From an uncultured Lachnospiraceae bacterium (GTDB lineage: Bacteria > Bacillota > Clostridia > Lachnospirales > Lachnospiraceae): DNA of 20,088 nt. The DNA lies in NCBI GenBank assembly GCA_949076555.1, contig CARUOB010000059.1, positions 1 to 20,088 on the forward strand, written 5' to 3'. Shown here piece after piece: positions 14,276-20,088 of the stretch (the first letter of the stretch is position 1; each line of letters begins with the position of its first letter). The position numbers were made by a program, and so were the translations under genes. The notes beneath the pieces are model-generated. The model did no database searches. It saw only the letters and a list, made by a program, of their open reading frames with translations, and was not told where the DNA came from.

Positions 14276-15190
14276 ATGAGACATTTAATGAACCCGCTTG
14301 ATTTTTCCGTGGAGGAACTGGACAGACTGTTTGATCTGGCTAACAGAATCGAGAAAGACCCTGCAAGATACGCCCACGCCTGCGACGGCAAAAAACTGGC
14401 GACCTGCTTTTACGAACCGAGTACCCGCACGCGCTTAAGTTTTGAGGCTGCCATGCTGAATCTGGGCGGACAGGTTCTCGGCTTTTCCGACGCGGCTTCC
14501 TCTTCCGCCGCAAAAGGCGAAAGCGTCTCCGACACCATCCGCATCATCTCCTGCTATGCGGATATCTGCGCCATGCGCCACCCCAAGGAGGGCGCGCCCA
14601 TGGTGGCGGCGGAACGCTCCGGCATTCCCGTCATCAACGCGGGAGACGGCGGCCACCAGCACCCCACCCAAACGCTGACGGATCTGCTCACCATCCGCTC
14701 CCTAAAAGGAAGACTCGGCAGCTTTACCATCGGCCTGTGCGGCGACCTGAAATTCGGAAGAACCGTACATTCCCTGATCAATGCCCTGATCCGCTACACC
14801 GATATCCGCTTTATCTTTATCTCCCCCGCGGAGTTGAAAGTGCCCGACTATATCACGGACATGCTGACAGAAAAGAACATTCCCTATGAGGAAGTCATAC
14901 GTCTGGAAGACTGTATGCCGGATCTTGATCTCCTCTATATGACCAGAGTACAGAAGGAGCGTTTCTTCAACGAGGAGGACTATGTGCGCTTAAAAGACTT
15001 TTATATTCTGGACAAGACAAAGCTGTCTGCCGCCAAAGGGGACATGCTGGTTCTCCATCCCCTGCCACGGGTCAATGAAATTTCCGTGGAAGTGGACGAC
15101 GATCCCCGCGCCGTCTATTTCAAACAGGCGCAGTACGGCGTCTATGTCCGCATGGCGCTGATCCTGACCCTGCTTGGCATCGAAAACTGA
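14276..15190 (+). CDS. pyrB: Aspartate carbamoyltransferase, catalytic chain
   Basis: Condenses carbamoyl phosphate with aspartate, the committed step of pyrimidine synthesis. The carbamoyl-phosphate site FYEPSTRTRLSFEAAML lies at 45-61 (STRTR at 49-53). The neighbouring-subunit loop SSSAAKGESVSD (75-86) contributes a Ser/Lys, and HQHPTQTLTDLLT (127-139) and LHPLPRVNEI complete the active site. The length of 304 residues is normal for chains that assemble with PyrI. AAAGGAG lies about 10 bases before the ATG. pyrI follows 96 bases downstream. The short space after the preceding terminator shows no good promoter, so either read-through or an unseen promoter feeds this gene. No PyrR-type leader was recognised. 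Confidence 0.97.
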   Translation: MRHLMNPLDFSVEELDRLFDLANRIEKDPARYAHACDGKKLATCFYEPSTRTRLSFEAAMLNLGGQVLGFSDAASSSAAKGESVSDTIRIISCYADICAMRHPKEGAPMVAAERSGIPVINAGDGGHQHPTQTLTDLLTIRSLKGRLGSFTIGLCGDLKFGRTVHSLINALIRYTDIRFIFISPAELKVPDYITDMLTEKNIPYEEVIRLEDCMPDLDLLYMTRVQKERFFNEEDYVRLKDFYILDKTKLSAAKGDMLVLHPLPRVNEISVEVDDDPRAVYFKQAQYGVYVRMALILTLLGIEN

Positions 15191-15286
15191 GTTTGGATAA
15201 CAGTTGTTTTATAATAATCCTGACGAAAGCCGTTTTAAACCGCTGTCCCTTATATCCCATAGAATAGAGAAAGAAGGTATCGCCGT

Positions 15287-15724
15287 ATGTTAAATGTAGG
15301 AAAAATCGAGGAAGGCTTCGTGCTCGACCATATTGAAGCGGGCAAAAGCCTTGAAATTTATCATCACCTGAAGCTGGACAAACTGGACTGCACGGTGGCG
15401 ATCATTAAGAACGCCCGCAGCAACAAGATGGGGAAAAAGGATATCCTAAAGGTAGAATGTGATGTCAACACGCTAAACCTCGACATCCTTGCCGTGATTG
15501 ACCACAACATCACCGTCAATGTCATCAAAGATGGAGAAATCGTGGATAAGAAAGAGCTTGTTCTCCCCCGCGAGATTCACAACGTACTGAAATGTAAAAA
15601 TCCACGCTGTATCACTTCCATCGAGCAGGAGCTTCCGCACATCTTCGTGCTGGCGGACGAAGAGAAGGAAATCTACCGCTGTAAATACTGCGAAGAGAAG
15701 GCGGGCAATTCCTTTACGTGGTAA
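15287..15724 (+). CDS. pyrI: Aspartate carbamoyltransferase, regulatory chain
   Basis: Zinc-bearing regulatory subunit that binds nucleotides (CTP, ATP) and adjusts PyrB activity. The N-terminal allosteric domain (GKIEEGFVLDHIEAGKSLEIY, then SNKMGKKDILKVE) is followed by LDILAVIDHNITVNVIKDG. The zinc domain carries four Cys at 103, 108, 132 and 135 (CKNPRC and CKYC) that hold the chain against PyrB. The length of 145 residues is close to the usual 150. The start has AGAAAGAAGG upstream. The 96-base gap after pyrB shows no terminator, so the pair is read as pyrBI. PyrI is patchy among Firmicutes (absent from Bacillus) but common in clostridia, which fits the proposed host group. Confidence 0.97.
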   Translation: MLNVGKIEEGFVLDHIEAGKSLEIYHHLKLDKLDCTVAIIKNARSNKMGKKDILKVECDVNTLNLDILAVIDHNITVNVIKDGEIVDKKELVLPREIHNVLKCKNPRCITSIEQELPHIFVLADEEKEIYRCKYCEEKAGNSFTW

Positions 15725-15765
15725 GCGCGTTTATAACAGTATACACCAATCAACGCATCATAAAA

Positions 15766-15810
15766 AATCGAGCGTCGGCACGCTCGATTCAGAGAATGCT
15801 TCGCATTCTC
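15766..15810. terminator. Two adjacent hairpins downstream of pyrI
   Basis: Hairpin one: AATCGAGCGT (15766-15775) pairs with ACGCTCGATT (15780-15789) around a CGGC loop. Hairpin two: GAGAATGC (15792-15799) pairs with GCATTCTC (15803-15810) around TTC. On the minus strand hairpin one runs straight into TTTTTT, which makes it a good terminator for pnp read-through. On the plus strand neither has a strong T tract. Confidence 0.65.
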
Positions 15811-15849
15811 CTTGAATGTTTTACACTATCGCAATTTCCTATTATATAA

Positions 15850-15887
15850 AAAGAAGTCGTCTTTGTAATCACATCGACGACTTCTTT
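15850..15887. terminator. Bidirectional terminator between pyrI and pnp
   Basis: A 12-bp stem (AAAGAAGTCGTC at 15850-15861 with GACGACTTCTTT at 15876-15887) closes a 14-base loop. A short T tract follows on both strands (TTTCTT on plus; TTTTTATATAA on minus). It is the first terminator downstream of pnp and the last downstream of pyrI. Confidence 0.8.
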
Positions 15888-15942
15888 CTTCAGTTGATAT
15901 TTCAGATACGCTGGACCGTCCTTAAAAGTGTTTCCCGCAGCA

Positions 15943-18033
15943 TCAAACCTGCGCCACATCCTTCATGGAGAAGCTGATTCTTCCCATCTTATCCTTGCCA
16001 AGACATACCACCGTCACCTTGTCTCCAAGGGTGAGTACATCCTCCACGCGGTTGATTCTCTCCTTCGCGATCTTGGAAATGTGAACCATGCCTTCCTTGC
16101 CCGGCGCAAACTCGATGAACGCACCGAACTCCTTAATGCTCACTACGGTGCCCTGGAAGATCTGTCCCTCCTCAAAGTCCGTGGTAATCATCTTGATCAT
16201 ATCCACAGCCTTGTCCATCATCTCGTGATCCGTGCCGCATACGGAAACCTGTCCCTCGTCGTTGATATCGATCTTCACACCTGTGCGCGCAATGATCTCG
16301 TTGATGGTCTTGCCGCGCTGTCCAACCACATCGCCGATTTTTTCGGGATCAATCTGGATGGAAATGATCTTCGGCGCATAAGGGCCAACCTCCTTGCGGG
16401 GTGCGGCGATGGCGGGGCTCATGCAGTTTGCCATAATGAACTCTCTCGCCTCGCGGCATCTGCCGATCGCGCCTTCCACGATAGGCTTCGTCAGGCCGTG
16501 GATCTTGATATCCATCTGGATCGCCGTGATACCGTCATGGGTACCGGTTACCTTGAAGTCCATATCGCCGAAGAAGTCCTCAAGACCCTGAATATCAGTC
16601 AAAAGTACAAAATCATCGTCCGTGTCGCCCGTTACCAGACCGCAGGAGATACCTGCCACCATCTTCTTGATCGGCACGCCCGCCGCCATCAGGGACATGC
16701 AGGACGCACAGGTGGAAGCCATGGATGTGGAACCGTTGGACTCAAAGGTCTCCGACACGGTACGAATCGCATAAGGGAATTCCTCCTCGGAGGGAAGCAC
16801 CGGCAAAAGCGCTCTCTCTGCAAGCGCGCCGTGGCCGATTTCTCTTCTGCCGGGACCTCTGCTCACCTTCGTCTCGCCCACAGAGTAGGACGGGAAATTG
16901 TAGTGGTGCATATATCTCTTGCCCGTGATATTCGGGTCTAAGCCGTCCACCTTCTGAATCTCCGAGAGAGGCGCCAGTGTACATACATTGCAGATCTGCG
17001 TCTGTCCTCTCGTAAACATGGCGGAACCATGCACTCTCGGAATGATATCCACCTCAGCCGCCAGCGGGCGGATCTGGTCTAACGCCCTGCCGTCAGGACG
17101 CTTGTGATCCTTTAAGATCATCTTGCGAACGGTCTTTTTCTGATACTGGTACACCGCCTCGCCAAGCACTGCCAGATAGTCCTCGTTCTCCGCGAAAGCC
17201 TCCTCCAGTCTCGCCGTGATATTTCTGATATTCTCCTCGCGCACCTGCTTCTCGTCGGTGAAGACAGCCGTCTCCATCTCCTCGGGCGTCACGATTTTTT
17301 TCATGTCCTCAAACATCTGCTCGGGAACCGCGCAGCTCTCATAAGTGTGCTTCGGCTTTCCTACCTCCGCCACGATCTGGTTGATAAACGCAATTAACGT
17401 CTGGTTGATCTCATGGGCCTTGTAGATCGCCTCGAGCACCTTCGCCTCGGGCACCTCGTTGGCGCCTGCCTCGATCATCATCACCTTCTCCGCCGTGGAC
17501 GCCACCGTCATTTTCAGGTCACCCTTGTCCCACTGCTCCTGAGAGGGATTGACGATCAGCTCGCCGTCCACCATACCCATCTGCGTCATCGCGCAGGGCC
17601 CTGCAAAGGGGATGTCCGAGATACATGTGGCAATGGCCGTACCAATCATCGCCACCAGCTCAGGACGACAGGCAGGGTCCACGCTCATCACCAGATTGTT
17701 TAAGGTCACGTCATTGCGGTAGTCCTTCGGGAATAAAGGACGCATGGGGCGGTCGATCACGCGGCTTGTGAGAATCGCGTTCTCGGAGGGCTTGCCCTCT
17801 CTCTTGTTAAAGCCGCCAGGAATCTTGCCTACAGAATAAAACTTCTCCTCGTACTCCACACTGCATGGGAAGAAATCAATACCGTCCCTGGGTTTATCGG
17901 AGGCCGTCGCCGTGGATAACACGGTGGTCTCACCATACTGCATAAATGCGCAGCCGTTTGCCTGTTTGCCGACTCTGCCGATGTCTACCCGAAGGGTACG
18001 CCCGGCGAGTTCTAACGTGTAACTCTTGTACAT
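15943..18033 (-). CDS. pnp: Polyribonucleotide nucleotidyltransferase (PNPase)
   Basis: Phosphate-dependent 3'-5' exoribonuclease that degrades mRNA and can add tails. The domain order is normal for a 696-residue chain: first RNase PH fold (GETTVLSTATASDKPRDGID, then RVIDRPMRPLFPKDYRND), a helical linker, second RNase PH fold (KDHKRPDGRALDQIRPLAAE, FTRGQTQ, and the catalytic block FGDMDFKVTGTHDGITAIQM), a KH domain (IDPEKIGDVVGQRGKTINEI) and a C-terminal S1 domain (about 622-696, IFQGTVVSIKEFGAFIEF). The start follows AAGGAGAGAAGACT. It lies downstream of rpsO on the same strand, the classic bacterial rpsO-pnp order, with a 258-base structured gap. No separate promoter was convincing in that gap. 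Confidence 0.98.
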   Translation of the reverse strand: MYKSYTLELAGRTLRVDIGRVGKQANGCAFMQYGETTVLSTATASDKPRDGIDFFPCSVEYEEKFYSVGKIPGGFNKREGKPSENAILTSRVIDRPMRPLFPKDYRNDVTLNNLVMSVDPACRPELVAMIGTAIATCISDIPFAGPCAMTQMGMVDGELIVNPSQEQWDKGDLKMTVASTAEKVMMIEAGANEVPEAKVLEAIYKAHEINQTLIAFINQIVAEVGKPKHTYESCAVPEQMFEDMKKIVTPEEMETAVFTDEKQVREENIRNITARLEEAFAENEDYLAVLGEAVYQYQKKTVRKMILKDHKRPDGRALDQIRPLAAEVDIIPRVHGSAMFTRGQTQICNVCTLAPLSEIQKVDGLDPNITGKRYMHHYNFPSYSVGETKVSRGPGRREIGHGALAERALLPVLPSEEEFPYAIRTVSETFESNGSTSMASTCASCMSLMAAGVPIKKMVAGISCGLVTGDTDDDFVLLTDIQGLEDFFGDMDFKVTGTHDGITAIQMDIKIHGLTKPIVEGAIGRCREAREFIMANCMSPAIAAPRKEVGPYAPKIISIQIDPEKIGDVVGQRGKTINEIIARTGVKIDINDEGQVSVCGTDHEMMDKAVDMIKMITTDFEEGQIFQGTVVSIKEFGAFIEFAPGKEGMVHISKIAKERINRVEDVLTLGDKVTVVCLGKDKMGRISFSMKDVAQV

Positions 18034-18083
18034 AGTCTTCTCTCCTTCTTCTCTTCTACCTTTACTTTCCTCAGTTCATCTCA

Positions 18084-18218
18084 CGCCCATTCGTAAAATC
18101 GCGCTTTCAGCGCTTTCCGCTGCTTCGCAGCTCTTTTTACTCATGTACGGGCGTTCCCTCAGACCATCGAGCACTCGCCGGATTCGTGCAAGCACAATCC
18201 GTCTCCACTCTCGGTCTG
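18084..18218 (-). promoter_or_regulatory. Highly structured pnp leader RNA
   Basis: The rpsO-pnp gap folds extensively on the minus strand. One branched element (18153-18084) is closed by CGCCC/GGGCG and GTAAAA/TTTTAC and carries two inner hairpins, GCTGC-GAA-GCAGC (18131-18119) and GCGCT-GAA-AGCGC (18113-18101). A second (18218-18160) is closed by CAGACC/GGTCTG with an inner stem CGGATT/AATCCG (18201-18179). In other bacteria pnp is autoregulated through cleavage of such a leader; here this is inferred from structure and position only. Confidence 0.55.
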
Positions 18219-18236
18219 GATGAACTGTTATAACAG

Positions 18237-18278
18237 AAAAGCGGATTTAGGGTCGGACCTGCCAACCCTATCTCCGCT
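18237..18278 (-). terminator. Terminator-like hairpin after rpsO
   Basis: On the minus strand AGCGGA (18278-18273) pairs with TCCGCT (18245-18240), and inside it TAGGGTTGG pairs with CCGACCCTA (one G-T pair) around a five-base loop. TTTTC follows. The T tract is short, so it may be a partial terminator that tunes pnp, or an RNA processing site. Confidence 0.65.
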
Positions 18279-18291
18279 CATCATCCCACAA

Positions 18292-18558
18292 TTATTTACG
18301 AAGTCCAAGTCTCTCGATCAGTGCACGATATCTCTCGATATCCTTCTCTTTCAGATAGCCGAGCAGGCCGCGTCTCTGACCTACCATTTTCAGAAGGCCT
18401 CTTCTGGAATGATGATCCTTCGGATTCTCCTTCAAGTGCTCTGTCAACTCCTGAATCCTCGCTGTCAGAACCGCTACCTGTACCTCAGGTGAACCTGTGT
18501 CGCCCTCGGTTCTTGCATACTCTTTGATAATTGCCGTCTTCTTTTCCTTAGAAATCAT
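18292..18558 (-). CDS. rpsO: 30S ribosomal protein S15
   Basis: Primary 16S rRNA-binding protein of the small-subunit platform. The 88-residue chain has the family features ISKEKKTAIIKEYARTEGDT, GSPEVQVAVLTARIQELTEH, then LKENPKDHHSRRGLLKMVG and RRGLLGYLKEKDIERYRALI. All of the rRNA-contacting His-x-x-x-Arg-Gly region is intact, and the length is exactly normal. AAAGGAG lies 6 bases before the ATG. It has its own strong promoter (18661-18689) and a roughly 95-base folded leader, and precedes pnp. S15 represses its own mRNA in several bacteria through unrelated leader folds, so leader-based control is likely here. Confidence 0.98.
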   Translation of the reverse strand: MISKEKKTAIIKEYARTEGDTGSPEVQVAVLTARIQELTEHLKENPKDHHSRRGLLKMVGQRRGLLGYLKEKDIERYRALIERLGLRK

Positions 18559-18654
18559 AATTTCTCCTTTCCCTCAGGGGGTTACCCTGATAACCGCCTG
18601 ACACCAAGAAGGGGTCGGAGTGTCCCGCCTCTGCGTGTCGGCTGAAATTCATAC
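18559..18654 (-). promoter_or_regulatory. Folded rpsO leader, candidate S15 autoregulatory element
   Basis: From the predicted start near 18654 the leader contains a hairpin right before the ribosome site: TCAGG and GGTTA pair with TAACC and CCTGA across a single C-C mismatch (18601-18574, six-base loop). Further 5', GACAC can pair with GTGTC around a GGG/CCC-containing loop. The hairpin partly abuts the ribosome site, so S15 binding could block translation. No known S15 leader class was assigned. Confidence 0.5.
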
Positions 18655-18660
18655 CGTTAT

Positions 18661-18689
18661 ATTCTACCACAGTGTTTCTCCATTGTAAA
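18661..18689 (-). promoter_or_regulatory. Sigma-A promoter of rpsO
   Basis: TTTACA (18689-18684), exactly 17 bases, then TAGAAT (18666-18661) on the minus strand; predicted start near 18654. An A-rich stretch (GGAAAAACAGG) lies a few bases upstream of the -35 box. Confidence 0.75.
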
Positions 18690-18700
18690 GCCTGTTTTTC

Positions 18701-18730
18701 CGGTCTCCGCAGCCTCGGTCTCCGCAACCT
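18701..18730. repeat. 15-bp tandem duplication upstream of the rpsO promoter
   Basis: CGGTCTCCGCAGCCT (18701-18715) is followed directly by CGGTCTCCGCAACCT (18716-18730), with one difference. It lies between the NlpC/P60 gene stop (18748) and the rpsO promoter. No clear terminator was found for the NlpC/P60 gene in this gap. Confidence 0.75.
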
Positions 18731-18747
18731 TTGTCACAGTTCATCCC

Positions 18748-19890
18748 TCAGTCATACAGCACCCGCACCGCCTTGAAGGGCGAGCGGTAAGACACGTTGG
18801 AAATTTTGATGCCGGTTTTTGGACTGCTGGCATGTACTACCTGTCCGTTTCCGATATAAATGGCCACATGATTGATGGTTTTTCCCTTCGCATAGAAGAT
18901 CAGGTCGCCCGGCTTCGCCTCCGCCACCTTGATGGTCTTGCCGCTGTTCGCCTGTGTTCTCGAAGTGCGGGGAAGTTTCACGCCGTATTTTTTAAAGACG
19001 CTCATCACAAAGCCGGAACAGTCCGCTCCCTTGGTCAGGCTGGTGCCGCCCCACACATAGGGATTTCCGATAAATTCCTTCGCATACTGGCAGATATCCA
19101 CCCGCACATCCGAAATGCCCTGTCCGTAAAGAAGCTCTGACATGGTAACCGCCGTGGCAAGCTGTGCGCTGACTTCCACGTACTCCGCAGAGACATAGAC
19201 CTCGTCATCGTCCAAAAGCACCTTGACCCAGTCTCCCTCCACGGCCGCCACTTCCAGCTCCTCGCCCTGCGCCACCAGCGTGATCACCTCTGACTCCGTA
19301 TTCGCCTCCGCTCTGACGTTGAGGCCGTCCGTAGCCACCTTGGCGACGGTAACCGCAAGCTCCTCCGCCCGAAACTTCGCGGGCACGCCCGTCAGAAGGT
19401 ACTCCAGACTGACATATCCCTCCACGCTGCCGGACTTAATGTGAGCCCACGTATCGTCCGTGTCGAGCACTTCACAGGCGGCATTTCTGGGCAGCTTCCC
19501 CACAAGCCTGCCGTCCTCCGCGGCGATGGCGCGAATGTTCAAATTGTCGCTCACATCCGCGATTCCCAGATTCGTATAGCCCCAGTTGGCATTCTTGGCC
19601 CGTTCGTAGGCAAGCTCGTAATCCTCCGCCGTCTTGTCGGAAATGAAGATCACACTTGATCCGATGGTGTCCCCCTCCAGCACATCCTGCGCCGTCTCTG
19701 CCTTTTCCTCCTCACCTGCGTCTCTCTCCTCGCTGTTGCCGCTGATCTGTCCGGTCTCCTCTGCGGACGGCTCATCCAGCTTCAACTGCCCGAACGGCAA
19801 AAGATCCGGTACAGGCATGGATGCCTGTACCACAAATGGCGTTTGTATTAACATAGCGCACGTTATTATAACTAAAACCTTCCGTCTCAT
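18748..19890 (-). CDS. Secreted SH3 - NlpC/P60 peptidoglycan hydrolase
   Basis: A 380-residue exported cysteine peptidase that should cut peptide stems of peptidoglycan. A signal peptide covers about residues 1-23 (RRKVLVIITCAMLIQTPFVVQA). An acidic Glu/Asp-rich linker follows (about 39-75). Two bacterial SH3 domains bind the wall: about 113-168 (DNLNIRAIAAEDGRLVGKL) and 186-240 (GLNVRAEANTESEVITLV). The NlpC/P60 domain (about 262-380) carries the catalytic Cys291 in GADCSGFVMSVF, His341 in INHVAIYIGNG and a polar third position at His353 in VVHASS. The start has AGAGGA about 11 bases upstream. It begins 36 bases after the stop of the PhoU-domain gene on the same strand, so the two may be co-transcribed. 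It is probably a cell-separation or wall-turnover enzyme. Confidence 0.93.
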   Translation of the reverse strand: MRRKVLVIITCAMLIQTPFVVQASMPVPDLLPFGQLKLDEPSAEETGQISGNSEERDAGEEEKAETAQDVLEGDTIGSSVIFISDKTAEDYELAYERAKNANWGYTNLGIADVSDNLNIRAIAAEDGRLVGKLPRNAACEVLDTDDTWAHIKSGSVEGYVSLEYLLTGVPAKFRAEELAVTVAKVATDGLNVRAEANTESEVITLVAQGEELEVAAVEGDWVKVLLDDDEVYVSAEYVEVSAQLATAVTMSELLYGQGISDVRVDICQYAKEFIGNPYVWGGTSLTKGADCSGFVMSVFKKYGVKLPRTSRTQANSGKTIKVAEAKPGDLIFYAKGKTINHVAIYIGNGQVVHASSPKTGIKISNVSYRSPFKAVRVLYD

Positions 19891-19926
19891 CCGGAATCCA
19901 TTCCTCTCTGTCCTCTGCCGTATTTT

Positions 19927-20088
19927 CTAGTTCGGCTCAAAATAACTGTTTGCAAAAGCAATATTTGTGGCATGGTCCGCCACCCTCTCAAGCCCCGACA
20001 CGATATCCGAGAACATCGCGCCCGCCTCGGGCGTACACTCGTTGTTGGAAAGCCGCTCAATATGACGCTGCTGCAGCTCCTTTTCCTT
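19927..20088 (-). CDS. PhoU-domain C-terminus, probably a Na/Pi cotransporter (cut by window edge)
   Basis: Only the last 53 residues are inside the window, reading in from the right edge. The segment RHIERLSNNECTPEAGAMFS followed by DIVSGLERVADHATNIAFA is the second PhoU helix bundle, with the E/D-x-x-x-D metal-binding pattern (LERVADHATN). In clostridia this exact type of tail (HIERL...EC...SDI..LERVADH..NIA) is usual at the end of Na/phosphate cotransporters carrying a PhoU domain, rather than of free-standing PhoU, but the membrane part lies outside the window and cannot be checked. Such proteins import phosphate or regulate its uptake. The NlpC/P60 gene follows 36 bases downstream. Confidence 0.7.
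   Translation of the reverse strand, partial: KEKELQQRHIERLSNNECTPEAGAMFSDIVSGLERVADHATNIAFANSYFEPN

Noticed and set aside
15191..15286. Separate pyrI promoter around TATAAT at 15210-15215
   Set aside because: A perfect -10 hexamer is present, but the nearest -35-like boxes are 11 or 30 bases away, so pyrI is better read as co-transcribed with pyrB.

Overview
The window looks like a chromosomal stretch from a Clostridia-type Firmicute, most likely a Lachnospiraceae relative. The reasons are strong AGGAGG-type ribosome sites, clear sigma-A promoters (near-consensus hexamers with 17-base spacers), the families DUF815, DUF5050, the CmpB-like membrane family and SH3-NlpC/P60, and an archaeal/enteric-style pyrB-pyrI pair. 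This assignment is an inference from protein families, not from a database search. No rRNA, tRNA, CRISPR array, transposase or integrase was seen.

Layout. Positions 1-5525 (minus strand) form a gene string read in the order pheA, a DUF815 ATPase, ppx and ppk (cut by the left edge): phenylalanine synthesis followed by polyphosphate breakdown and synthesis. It starts at a minus-strand promoter that interlocks with the plus-strand promoter of a membrane-anchored DUF5050 protein (5665-6708); an 18-bp perfect palindrome sits just downstream of the predicted pheA transcription start. Positions 6774-10444 (minus) hold a folate operon, folC-folE-folP-folB/K fusion, which converges with the DUF5050 gene on a shared bidirectional terminator. 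Positions 10567-11411 hold a small CmpB-like membrane protein and a PH-domain protein whose stop codons overlap tail to tail.

Positions 11477-13663 are the most accessory-looking part. They contain a large protein joining an excisionase-like HTH, an AAA-ATPase-like domain and a PD-(D/E)XK nuclease-like domain. Its promoter is flanked upstream by nine AT-rich direct repeats with a mostly 21-bp period (two helical turns), filling the divergent interval to a nitroreductase gene. A strong terminator follows the nitroreductase gene, then pyrB-pyrI (aspartate transcarbamoylase catalytic and regulatory chains), which converges with pnp across a cluster of three hairpins.

Positions 15943-18654 (minus) are rpsO-pnp, with a clear rpsO promoter, a folded rpsO leader, a terminator-like hairpin between the genes and a highly structured pnp leader, as expected for autoregulated RNA-processing genes. 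Upstream of them lie an exported SH3-NlpC/P60 cell-wall hydrolase and the C-terminal end of a PhoU-domain protein, probably a Na/Pi cotransporter, cut by the right edge.

Most of the window is housekeeping metabolism. The features most worth follow-up are the phased repeat array with its HTH-ATPase-nuclease gene, the pheA/DUF5050 control region, and the rpsO-pnp RNA leaders.
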